A stretch of 64,000 bases of DNA from Membranipora membranacea (lineage: Eukaryota; Bryozoa; Gymnolaemata; Cheilostomatida; Membraniporidae), in assembly GCA_914767715.1 (NCBI GenBank), contig OU612065.1, forward strand, positions 7,502,001 through 7,566,000. The letters run 5' to 3'. The translations under genes were made by a program, and so were the position numbers. Shown here one piece after another: positions 51,290-63,221 of the stretch. The stretch's first letter is position 1. Each line of letters begins with the position of its first letter. The notes below the pieces were generated by a model. The model made no database searches. It was not told where the DNA came from and saw only the letters and a list, made by a program, of their open reading frames with translations.

Positions 51290-51726
51290 TCTCATTGCTG
51301 TAAACTTGCACAAATTACTTTTCCCTATCTCAATTCCAAAGGTTTTTACCTGTTTTTATATTATGTTCCTATTTTTCTACTGATGATATATCCGTCCATT
51401 GGCTTTCTAATCCAAATTATGCTCAAAATTTCTCGACCACGGAGATTATTCCTTTGTGCATGTTAAGTATGGGCTGGTCCCATTCTTAGTAAATATCTCA
51501 TTCTACTATCAATTTTATTGTAGGGTCGGCCAAAGTGTTAAGTTAACTGATATGTACGTATTAAATTCTGGTATTAATTCAAAACTCTCTGATCATAATG
51601 TGAATGAATTTATCAGCTATTCTAATAGATATAAAAAACTTTATATTCCAACACGCAGAGCACCTATTTGTATCATAAATTCTCATACCATGTACGCTAA
51701 AATGGTAATCATGGATTAGAAAAAGA
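51290..51726. other. Convergent 3' spacer
   Basis: This lies between the stop codons of the plus-strand membrane gene and the minus-strand RITA1-like gene. An open frame on the plus strand (51456-51719) has no splice or homology support. Confidence 0.5.
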
Positions 51727-52555
51727 CTAGCGCCATGGTCTTCTACTGCTTGCACTCTTTACATGTCGTTGATTATTTGCTGTTTCTGTTGTATAATGTC
51801 CAGCTCTATCAGTCGAATCATACACCAGAGGCTTATAATTTTTACTCTGGTCCCAGGGAGCTTTCCATTCTTTGTAATCCTGTTGACTAGGTTTTCCAAA
51901 TAACGAGTCATCGCATTCAGATGGCTTTTGCGATTTAGGTCTGTAGCGATTTCGAGTGCGAGACATTGAACATCTGGGCGTGTAACCGCCGCTGTCCTTG
52001 TCCGTCCAATCATCTATAGCATGATTGCCAAATTGGTTCGACTGTTGATATTTCCGGTTTTGATCGAGCTGTTGTTTCCTGTTCTGGAACAATGATCTTG
52101 TATCTTTCATTGTTTGATAATCTGTCGCCACATAACCAGATTTGAAGGATTCATTCAATACATCTTCATCCTAAAACAAATAATTCAAGACTGTAAAATG
52201 AGTTAGACAAGAGATAAATCTTTGAATACAGGAAGAGATTTTATTCATTACATAGTTTTGACAATGCAATGCTGATAAGAATATTATGTTGACAAATCTC
52301 AAATTGAGGGCAAGGAAGGAAGAACAGCTTATGAAACCCTAGCCATGTCTTGACAAAGCTTGTCAAGGCAGGTTAATGAAACTCCAAAGCCTAGAATGTT
52401 ATGTTGTATGGATGAGTAATTATGAGATGTCAAACCTCTGAATCCCAGTTGGGAGGATCTTGTCTAGCTGAGGGACTTTGTTGATGGGATTCATAGGCTC
52501 TGCTTGTACTTCTTGAAGCTGGTCTACCTGTGAGTAGTAAATCATAGTTACTCAT
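51727..52555 (-). CDS. RITA1: RITA1-like (RBPJ-interacting and tubulin-associated) protein
   Basis: Minus-strand exons 52555 (or 52527)-52436 and 52170-51727 join in phase 0, giving about 187 residues from the ATG at 52555. Human RITA1 shuttles the Notch effector RBPJ out of the nucleus and binds tubulin. The diagnostic block here is RTRNRYRPKSQKPSECDDSL followed by FGKP, which aligns with the basic NKYRP...CDESLFG block of RITA1. The C-terminus RRPWR parallels the PPWK end of the human protein. The first exon (GRPASRSTSRAYES, PPNW) resembles the N-terminal GSPAG...PPW region. A CAG acceptor lies inside the apparent first exon, so the true start may be in a missed upstream exon and the ATG at 52555 is provisional. 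The protein is short and largely disordered. It is divergent from FNIP with only 345 bases between start codons. Confidence 0.75.
52338..52375. mobile_element. Short foldback element, same family as 38391-38460
   Basis: The core CTTGACAAAGCTTGTCAAG matches the arm core of the element at 38391. ATGAAAC flanks it on both sides (52331-52337 and 52376-52382), a likely target-site duplication. It lies in the RITA1-like intron. Confidence 0.65.
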
Positions 52556-52900
52556 GATATCTATTAAGTATGTGGAGTAGGGAAAAACCTGAAATCTGTC
52601 AGCTGAGAGTAATCTATACAGAAGTAACAATCCTGTCCTTATTGGTCTCTTCGGTTAGCAACAAGATGCTGTTGTTAGGGGCTAAGGGAAACTACGTCAC
52701 TCATGAGTCATGTACTCCAAAATGTGAAGAGTTGTATGGTAATATGATTGGCGCCACAATACATAGACCATCACATGATTGGGAAAATCTCAAATTGAGT
52801 TTTGAATCAGAATTTGACAATCCATAGAGGATAGTTGTATGTACAATATCACAGAGCTTGTTGTGTATATTACAGAGGGAGATGAAGCCTGCCTCAAACC
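52556..52900. promoter_or_regulatory. Divergent spacer between the RITA1-like gene and FNIP
   Basis: These 345 bases lie between two opposed start codons and probably hold both promoters. A plus-strand open frame ending at 52827 (LLLGAKGNYVTHESC) is an alternative 5' exon for FNIP but is disfavoured, because the ATG at 52901 gives a typical FNIP N-terminus. Confidence 0.5.
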
Positions 52901-55900
52901 ATGGCTCAGGTTATTGCCAAGTTGTTTCAAAATAAAAAATTCCAAGGATATAGTTCAGCACAGAATAAATCCACAACAAAGTGAGTGTCACTGTGTCTTT
53001 TCTTTCTCTTTCTAGGTTTTTAATATTTAGTTTATATAATTATTAATATACTGTTTTAAATCATGTGATTTCGAAAACTTGTCTCAATCTACCTTGTCAC
53101 TGTTTCATGTCTTGGTGTCATGCTGTTATTAATTTACTTGGTAAAGTGTTGGATGATCACAAGGCAGCTGTATTTGTAATGACTGGAGACTTGTTGTTGA
53201 TATCTCTATTATTCACAGGACAGACATTATATAGATATATAAATATATACATATACTCAATTGAAATAATCAAATTGTTATATGTATTTCTCAATGGTCA
53301 TTGGATTTCAAGCCTTTTGCCACTATCAGCCAGCGATCCATACACTACAAATGAATCTTATGTGAAGATTGGTGTACTTGCTACTAGTATGTAACTACAC
53401 ACATGATCATGATCACATGAAGGACAATGATTGATCGATTTCACTGATCATCATCACATGAACTAGGTCCTATATGTGTATGTGTACAATAATCAGTACA
53501 CTTTGTGCGCTACAGCCTTCATACATTATCAGCCTCGGCTACCTCTCTCTGTAGAGGATTTCATGGGATACCTACACAAGAACTCAGTTGTTCTGGAAAG
53601 ACAATTTACATTGAAGTAAATCATCTTCATCATCAATTATTTTTGAAAGCTGCCTACCATAACAAATAGCATATATATACTTCCATGATCTAAACATACA
53701 TACGTCCTCCTTATGCCGTATAGTAACAACCTGAGTAGCAAATCAGCGTTTCAATTACTTCTAAAATTTATGCCTTATATCTGATACATCAGACAATATA
53801 TCCAGAACATCTGATTGATATGCAACGCAAACATTGAAATTGTAAATACTTTATACTAATACTAATCTAAATAATTTTTACTTGTTTTAGATGGCATGTG
53901 GCGAGATTCACAAGAGAGGATATTAATCTTGTGCTGTTCAAAGAAAATTGTGACAAGGCAATACTCGACTCCAGGTCGTTACATAGGGTCACGCTGGATG
54001 ATGTGCTCTGCGAGGTAAGTAAAAATATCATAGGTCCCCTAATTTTTCATCACCCATCATGTATCAAAATCTAGTGTCTATTAAATACATTTTGTTTTTA
54101 AAAAGAAAGTTACAGGTAACTAAATTCAGTTTGTGACAAAATTGATTTGTTTGTGCTTTCACAATTCTTTCTTTATTTTTAGAAATGTTTGAAGTTGAAG
54201 AAAAGTTTCAAGCGGCCAGCTATTTGTAGGGGAAGATGTTCCAAAATTGGATCATGTCCTGGTCTAGGAGGAAACACAAATGCTGTTCCCAAATATAAGG
54301 TATGCAGGATGTCAATTATGTTTCTACATGTTTGGAGAACCGGTGAAAAGCTTTTTGAACGAAAATTACAGTAAATTGTACATGAATCAGTCACCAACTC
54401 AAGGTTTTGCTTAAAATACTTCTGTTATATCAATTACAGAAAGTTTGCAATGGAAATAAGAATGATAAGCTCGTACGGGAGATGATATTCGGTGCCTGTC
54501 CGCTCGCAAGTGCCGAGACTACCATAAAAGTCCATTCCCTGAAGTGAGTCTAGCGTACCAGTATAAAAACAAGCCGAAAATGTTAATGGATTACAGCATA
54601 AATTTGTGGATCAAGCTGCTAATCATTTGATCACAAGACCAAGCTGATATGCATGTCACAGTAAAATAACCCTTGTTCCTTGTAATGATGCATGTTGGCT
54701 ATGGACAATCACGATGTACCTATATTTTGATTTTCTTATCTCAATCTTATCAGCTCACGTTGTAAGCATGACTGGCTGGACTTCCTTAATTATCATCACA
54801 GTCAATTATATTAGACTCTGAGTCAGCATTATCTAACGTAAGATATGATATTTTGTTTGTAGAAGCCCTCACAAACTGATGCTCAGTTCTGTATTCCAGT
54901 TCAAGAGATGTCGAGATGATACCAAAAAGTAAGTAGCAGACTAAGAATAATAAACCTACTTGGAATAGAGCCAAATTTCATGTCATAAGTTTTGTTTTTA
55001 TAATATGCCAGTTTAACATTATCACTCCGATTTACACTTGGCCCCAATCTTTTGCTAATTTTTACTCAATTTATTTTGTAGTACAAACTTTGACTCACTG
55101 GACTCGTTTGAATCTGAGATATTCGGAGATGGATTACCTCGTCGTAGTAGTGAGAACAATCTAGCTAGTATGGGATCTCATGGTAGCAGCGGCCCGATGG
55201 ATATAATAACCCCTCGAGAGGGTTACTGGGGCAGCGATACCACTCTCAACTTATCAGGTGATGTGGTGATAGTAAGATCTAGAGATGTTTATTTGGTGTT
55301 TTCATACTTGATGATTACTAAGTTGGTGTGGGTGTTTACGCAATCTCTATTGGAAGACCAAAATGTTGTTTACAATAAACCTGAAGCCAGTGTGTCAGAC
55401 GCATGATATGATCAGGTGTATAATGATAGTCTGCAGAGCTTGGAGTCTTTTATTGATGTAATACTATTTAGAGTTTAGAGTTTGGTCTAGCCCAAATTAG
55501 TAGGTCACCATGTATGGTAATAGGTCGAAACATGCTTCAAACATTCCTTTAGTCATGTGATGTGTGCCCTGGCATGTCTCCAATCAACACACTTATCTAC
55601 TGTGATCAAATTACTCCAGAGGCATCACATGTGCTAGACATACTGTAGATATGCGCTCACAAACATGTAGACACAGAGTAAGGATATATATATATATATC
55701 CTTACTCTGAGATGTAGACAAGTCTGTTGGCAGGCCAAGTTAAATGCTAATGATAGGGTGGAACTAAAAATAACCTCTGTGTATTGGGCTATATTAAAAA
55801 GGTAGCGGTTAAACGGGTAATGTCTTCACTATGGTTCACTGACTCTAGTTAACAACAAAGAATTGTGCAAAAGCTAGGGAGAATCATTCACATAATGTTG

Positions 55901-58900
55901 TTGCGTAGAATTATAACGTCAGACTGCTTATAATTGTATCAGGTGAAGAATCATTTCCTTTAATCGGATGAGATTTCCTCATTTCCACACAAAAAGTTTG
56001 ACACAGAAAACAGATTTGTTAACTGTGACCCTGTAATATTTGTTGTTTGCCTCATGATCCCTTTGAAACCTGATTAATGTGAGAAAATAAGTATTATAGA
56101 GGTCATAATATGCACTAGAGAGTTTTACTTCTAAAATTCTAATGATGGCCAATCTTTGCTAGTGAGTTTATAAAATCTCAGCACGATTCCCTCATTTTGC
56201 GCCTATGTTTTGTAGTATCCAGCAGTAGTTATATGCCCCCTTTATCGTCATCTCCCGGTGCTCACTCAGCTGCCAGTATAAACTCCGGCAGCAGACTCAG
56301 TATCATGAGGAGAATGAGACATAGCTTTAATCGCAGTCTACAGTATAATAATCTACAGTCAGAACCCTCATCTCTTGCGTCATCTGGTGGTGAGGTAGGT
56401 CTTGTGATCACAGAAGCTCCCTGAATATAGTTGAACATGTGATTTGGCTTGTTTATGGAAAGTGTTGTAGTGTAGTTTCTGCAAGTCTGAGTCAGCTTGA
56501 TTTCAGGAAAACTTGAGTGCTTGCTCTCATAATATTTTTCCACGCAGTAATGTATTGACTATCATCAGTTTTTTTTATACCAGTTTATCTTACTAACCAT
56601 ACATTATACTCTGTAGAGCGATAGAGGGGTGCCCTCTAGGCGGAGAGGTGCTAGGCTAGGGATGGCTGTCATTTTTAGCTTAGATGAGTTTGACGATTCT
56701 CGGCGAAATTTTGAGGCATTCTTCTTCTCCCACATCACTATAATCGAAGGTCACATGCTCACACTTAGAGCGGCAATCGAACAGAGCAGCTGTGAAGCAA
56801 AGTTTGATGAGTTTATCATGGAGGTAAGCTTGTGACATAAATGTTATGCGTTTTTCATGAGTTTGACCCCAATATTTGGTCTCATTTACTTGGGTCTAGA
56901 ATGAGAGCTGTAATGTGAATTTTGGTGAGCACAAAATTGAGGACAAAATTATCAGCAATAAAAATACCTCCGTTGGGTCAGATAATTTGCGTGGAAATTG
57001 AACAATTGACCATGTGACCATGTGACTGGTCTAATTTGTATGGCTTTGCTTGTTGCACAGTGGTACCATTAATAGTTTCTCCAAGCTTTCTCTTCCGTAA
57101 TTTCATTATTTACTGCGATATTGTGAAGCTCTGTGATGGGATATAATTGGTCTAAAATTTGACTATGCGCCTTGTTGGAATCATATGATTGTGATTAGCG
57201 CAGTACAAATAATCATTCAGTCATGTGAGGTCTATATTCTGTTATCAACACTGAACATGTGACCTGTGAAACAACGCAGGATCATGAATTCAATGAAATC
57301 CTTTGTCATGATATTCCTCATCTAGTGTTACTTCTTCTTATACAAGTCAGTTATAATCACACTGGTTACCCATTCAGCCAATGATGAAATGTGGTTGGCT
57401 TGCACATGGCGATGTGGGCTTGGTGAAAAGATATATATATATATATATATAGGTTCCCTTGAGTTTTTATTTGATATCCTGACATTTAATTTAAACTAAG
57501 TCCTTATCTAAGATGTGATTTAATTTTACAGGCAATGGAGGCTTTTAGACAGAAAGTGTATGATCTGTACACGACCCGTCCTTTGGAGCGGCCGGTATGG
57601 TTGAGCCTGATGGCTTCTTCCTCACAGCGATACAGATTGTGTGATGTGTTTGTCAGGGAATTCTCATTACTTATAGACAGATATGACACGAAGTCAACCA
57701 ATTAGTGAGTACAAATCTTTATACTACAATTTTTATTCCTTGAAGATGACTGAACAATTTCATTGAACATTCATTATTATTATTATCATTATTAAGCCAG
57801 ATACAGTAAGGTTGAACTGATTTGAAATTTGCTTAGATGACGAACAAAGAAATTATCTGTCAATCCTCCAATGGGAATTTGGCTAAGAAAAAAATCTCCT
57901 TGTCATCAATGTTGTTTGTGAGATGTGACTCATGTATCAATTGTGTCATAAAACAAGGCGGCAACAGCATAACTTTGGCGCCTTGCCAGATTACTTCTTG
58001 GTTGTGGAATTTTCTATATCCTGAAACCACTAATGCACCGAAACCAGCCCACTTAAACTCTTAGCATTTTAGATGAGTTATAACACTGCTGTGTATTTTC
58101 TATTTTAGTTTTGTCAGCTCATTACTGACTGGTGTACTGATGTATCATTTAGCCTGGGTTCCTACAGTGACCCCTTCCGGTGAAACTCATGCTTCTTATG
58201 CTGACAAACACTCTCCAAAATGGGTATGTACATTTGTAAACTTTGTGTGTTGACTGTGTTTCTCCCTTTGAAGAAACTACTTTGTATACTTATTTTGTTT
58301 TAACTGAAAGTTACATAGAGATTTGGTTAGTTGTGCTGTATTCTTAAAAGATACTAATGAAGCTTTACTGTAGGGTTTCTATTAATGCTTTGCTGTGAAT
58401 CATGTGTCATTAATTTTTTTCTTATTCTGTCAATTTAGCCTGACATGTTGGCAAAGACACATCCATATAACCCACTGTGGGCTCAGCTAAGTGATATGTA
58501 TGGTGCTATTGGGATGCCTCCTCGACTGGCCAGGACGATAGTCACTGGTAAGAAGATGGAGACCGTCCTCAAATTTCTCAATGTGCTCAGCTATTTTATC
58601 AGGTTGGTATTGATATAAAATTGACTGATTAATAATTCCATTCAAGAGTCTATTTTTCAACCATGTCGCTAATTTAAATTTGTGTATATTCATGCTGAAG
58701 GATATAATAGTTGTGATGTTACAGTTTTTGTTCCATCCTGTCGGTTAAACTATCACCCTTGGTCCTTACTCCTAGCTCCACCCTCTGTAATCGCGATAAT
58801 GTACTTTCACCGTCAGATCTGAGATAAGATTAATAGCGATATGAAAGCAGTCAAGATCTCGGTATATGAGATATTTCTCTACTAGATTATGACTCGAACA

Positions 58901-61804
58901 GGAAATTACCAATAGTTTTGAATAGGAATTATTATTTTGATTGATAATGTGTGCAGGTGCTCTGAGATACATGAGACACTAGATGAATGTTATGATGAGG
59001 AGAATGTTCTGTGTCAGATACAGTCAGCAGTGACAGCTATAGATGATCTGTGTGTGGAATCTATGGAGAAGGAAGCAGCAGCCTGTGGCTCACCCTCAGA
59101 CTTTGTACTAGTAGATGCTCCAAATGGTGAGTCAAGTCATAGATGTTCTACTTGCAACCCTCGAAACATAATTAGGAGTGGGTATTTTACATCTATTAAT
59201 CTACGGCATATCTAATAACTTCAGGTATCAATACAGTTTGTGCCCCGTTATAAGATTTCAACATCCAAAGTAGTATATTTTCAAATTTTCTTTGGTATAG
59301 ATAATCTAGATTTGGAGTCCGTATCCGATTCAGGATTGGTTAGTCAGTATACAGGCCACAGTAAAGCCACACGTCCTCAGTTTATAGGTATTAACAACAC
59401 TACATTATCAGGTGGCAGCGAGTCTGGCTTTACTGAACCAGGAAAAGGAGCCTTCGCTGCTGTACCCTCCAGCTCACCAGCTGATAAGGTATGATATTGT
59501 ATTGTATAATAAATCATCGAGCAGCAATATTGAATATGTCAAATCTACAGCTAGAGATCTTCTCTATTGGCAGCTAAAACGTGAGAAACAATCTTTTGTT
59601 ACTTTGATGTGTACAGTTAGAATGTTGGATTCATTGATCTTTGATCATATAACTGTCTCTGTTTTAGGTGCAGGATTGGTTAAATACCAGTCAGTTGAAT
59701 GAAGGTGCTTGTATAGCAGAGCCGCAACTATTATTATCTAATCCCCATACTGAACTTACCCGGTCAACAACAGACTCTACACTTGTAAATACTCTAGATA
59801 GTCCTTGCCTATCCCCCCTGTCGTCTAGTCGTGATATGCCATGTATGCCCCCTTGTGTGGGAGTGCTGTGCGCTCCTGATCCTATCGAGGCGCGCCATGA
59901 ATGTGAGGTGCTCGCTAGACGTTCAGCGATCAGCCCGATTCCCGAGCTCACAGACAGTCAAAGCAGTCGTGATAATATGATAAAGAGCTCATCTGACAGC
60001 GGAAAGAGCGTTTTCAAAAGAAAGGATCTAGTCAGACTTTTCTCATCAGAGATAGACGATATGGATTATGTTTTTGATGGAAAGCCTCCAGCACTTAGCA
60101 GACAGGTCTCAGGACTTAGCAGTGTCAGTCAATTTGATGAACTCTTTGACGGAGATGACTTAGACAGCTACTCCGCAATAATAGCCAAGAATCAGGAACA
60201 CCCTGGAAGTGGGGATGTACCAGAAGTGCCCACACCAACCAATGGAAGAAATATGCTAAACAAAGTAATGAAACAAGCAGGGTTTTCAAGTCAAACTCAG
60301 TCACCAATTGATTCATTAGACACGACTGCTAGACCTCCTCTTTTGAGGGATAACAGCGTCACTAGTCAGCCACCTGAGGACGTACATGAGTCATCAAGGC
60401 CGAGAAATCTGAGCGTAGGTAAAGCTAGCAGTCGATGTAGTACCCCTCAGACTATCAAAGGAGGAGATGCCACACCAGCCTCCGACCCCCGCACCAGACA
60501 AATCTCAATGTGTCCCACTATACTCTCCGACCAAGAAGAGGATTGTGATCCTTTCAGCACCTATGATGAGCTTGAAATGCCCAGGTAAGAGAAAGAGTAA
60601 GAGCTGCAGCTATGACAATAATGGCAGTCACTAATGCAATGGTTTATTTATCACATGTGTTTGTTAAATAGTCTCAGATCTTCACATACTTACCTGGCGT
60701 CAAGTTTTCTATCACTTCATGTTATTTTGGTAAAGTAAAAACCCATCTGATTATTGAATTTCAGGTCTAAAAATGTATCAAAGCTTGCGGATCCTGCCAT
60801 ATCTACTACCAACTTTGGACGACAGATGTTAGCTGGTTACTCAGACCACTATCTCTCAGATTTTGTCTTGCATGGAACTTCTGATGATGATGTCCACCGG
60901 AAGGTATATATACGTTTATCCATGACGACGCCTGATTTAAATACCATCATAAAAATATCTATTCTCATATCGGACTGTAGGAATCTTTATCTCTTTGTTC
61001 TTAGATAAAGATAAATCACCTCCTGATTTTGACCAATTATTCAACCAATAAATGTATTCAAGTCAGCTAATTCGGCTAGAGAAACCAAATATGCAGAACA
61101 GTCAAGTAAGGCAATTCAAAGTTCTTATTTTCCCACTCTGTCATCCCACCATCTCTCTTTGTACAGGTACAGAAAGATTTGGTAGCATCAGAAGCTCACT
61201 CAGTATTAGAGGATCGTATTAATGAAGCCGTGTGTGTTGTGGCAGACACGGAGAGATGGTGTATTAATATCTGCTCTAGTAAGAGAGAACAACCGAAACC
61301 TCTAGCTGCCTCAGACCTCGTTAAGAACATGGTAGAGGCAACCAATACACTCGCTAAGCTCAAGATGTCTCCAGAACTGGTGAGTGGCATCATTGTTGAC
61401 AAAATTTTCTCTCTATTTTCGTGATATAAGCGGTGAGACTCCTTCTACATGTCAACAGGGAGTTTGTCCCCAACTCCCTGATATCAATATATACAATTAA
61501 TTTGTAAAATTTGGAGTTATAAGCTCTTGACATAATTTGTTCTTGTCTTGGTATAGTGTTTATGTATCCGAAATGAAATAATTTATATATTCTATTATTT
61601 ACTTTATAGATTTTGATTCATATGGAAGACAGGCTCCAAGAAATGTTCTTCAAGAGTAGGATGTTATCTGAGTACATAAAGAACCAGAAAAGTGTGGATA
61701 TGGATGAGTTGAATGCAATGTTTGGATTGGCTGTCACCGATATCAGATTTCTGTTATCAGTGGCCTCCACTCACTCGACAGTGAACGTACATGGTATATA
61801 TTAG
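52901..61804 (+). CDS. FNIP: Folliculin-interacting protein (FNIP)
   Basis: Seventeen exons join in phase into 1107 residues: 52901-52980, 53891-54014, 54183-54299, 54440-54543, 54866-54928, 55082-55257, 56216-56394, 56617-56823, 57532-57704, 58109-58223, 58439-58602, 58957-59126, 59301-59488, 59668-60584, 60765-60903, 61167-61379, 61610-61804. Human FNIP1/2 are about 1110-1170. FNIP forms the longin/DENN heterodimer with folliculin that acts as a Rag GTPase GAP at the lysosome and links AMPK with mTORC1. Landmarks in order: N-terminal [25 protein letters not shown] (about 120), [23 protein letters not shown] with [13 protein letters not shown] (about 295-320), [25 protein letters not shown] (about 450-465) and [16 protein letters not shown] 305-residue Ser/Asp-rich exon (621-925) equals the variable phosphorylated loop. 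The C-terminal longin/DENN part has [28 protein letters not shown] and SVASTHS. AATAAA is at 62335. Confidence 0.95.
55674..55709. repeat. Perfect 36-bp palindrome with TA core
   Basis: CAGAGTAAGG, an alternating TA core and CCTTACTCTG form a perfect self-complementary sequence in the 1 kb FNIP intron after 55257. Confidence 0.9.
57430..57451. repeat. TA microsatellite
   Basis: Eleven or so TA units in the FNIP intron preceding the exon at 57532. Confidence 0.9.
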
Positions 61805-63221
61805 CCTCTGTAAGAGAACGATTGTGATTTGTTCCTGATTTATTTGAGTGAGATTGATACTTGTGAAAAACCTACAAATTCACCGTGATTTCCAGTACAT
61901 TTTATGTTTCAAGGCAATACTTTCAGCAAAATGATGGATTAATAATTTAAGAAAATTGCAAAAAAATATTTTTCTAGGTGCTAACTTATTGTTATTATAT
62001 GTATTTACTGTTAGTAGTTAGAAGTGATCAGATTAGATATGATTCGATAAGGTATTAGACTGCAGTGGCAGTATTTTAGTATTGGCAGGGGTATTCTGTA
62101 TTATACGTAGGTCTGCAATGATCTGCAATCTGAATTATAAGCAATCAGGTTTCTTTTCTGCATGTATTCTTTATCAGAGCTATTTTGTATGTTTATTTAT
62201 TTGTACAGACAGGAGGAATTCTTTATTTTTTTAAACGTCCTCAACAGTATTGCCCTCTCACTCTCCTTGATAGTCTCTCATTGTATCTGTGCATAACTCC
62301 ATTATCATCGTATTTTATGTATAAATTAAACAGTAATAAATATTCGAATTGTTAACAAGATTCACCTCTGAAACTTAGTCAGTGCAGCAGTCTGAAAGAA
62401 AAGTGCACTCCAGATCAAGTTTTGAGAATACAACACCAAAGCATCCGTATAAATATGTAGGAGTCAAGAGCTGTTTGATATGAGTGGATAGCTCGAAGTT
62501 TTCCATAATTGAAGTATTGGTTAGAAAAGAACTACATAGGACATGGTTCATTGTGCGCACTTGTTGCTTCCAGCCAGATTCATCTCCAAGAGAATTGATT
62601 GGGGCAAACAGTTCTTGAGTAAGAGTTTGTCAAAAACTGGTCACAATATTGAGTGAATTTATGGATCAGTTGATTTAGGGTGAGGGGATCATCAAGAAGG
62701 ATACCAAACAAAGAATGTTTCAGAGGTGCTAAATGTTTGAAACCGGAAGTTCCAGCAAATCTCTGGTAATTGTTGAACAGGTGGTAGCTTGTATAAATGC
62801 GCTACGCCTCGATTCTCGACTTTTGCATTCATGACCACCAGAGGGAACCAACTTGCTTGTGATCCAGTTCACTCCTTTCTACTCTTTTCAAATTCTCTAT
62901 TTATCAGCAGGTAATAATTTGGAGTCAAATTTGACACTCACAATATATTTTGAGTTACCTCCTCCATGGAGTCAGGGAGGGTGGGAGGAGTTAGGGACAA
63001 AACTCTCAGACTCTGAGTTGCCTCCTCAATGAAAACATTTCATCACCAATATATTTTGACCTTTGATCCCAAAATGACAACAGTTGCTTTTAACTCTCCA
63101 GTATAATCAGTGATCGATGAATAGCCTTGATGACCTTTGATAATAGAGCATAATGTAAAGCTGGAGTTGAATCATTCACAAGAAAACATGCAAGAGTTGA
63201 GTGAGGAACTGTCAACATAAC
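61805..63221. other. FNIP 3' UTR and spacer to the GPAT gene
   Basis: A poly(A) signal AATAAA lies at 62335-62340. Between there and 63222 no coding frame is convincing; the promoter and 5' UTR of the GPAT-like gene should be here. Confidence 0.55.

Noticed and set aside
51456-51719. Plus-strand 87-codon open frame
   Set aside because: It lies between two convergent stop codons, with no family resemblance or splice support.
53516-53615. Plus-strand open frame with acceptor- and donor-like ends, considered as FNIP exon 2
   Set aside because: FNIP exon 1 ends in phase 2 and joins the exon at 53891 directly in phase, with a human-like spacing. Inserting this segment breaks the frame. It could only be used with a different 5' exon (ending near 52741), which would lose the typical FNIP N-terminus.
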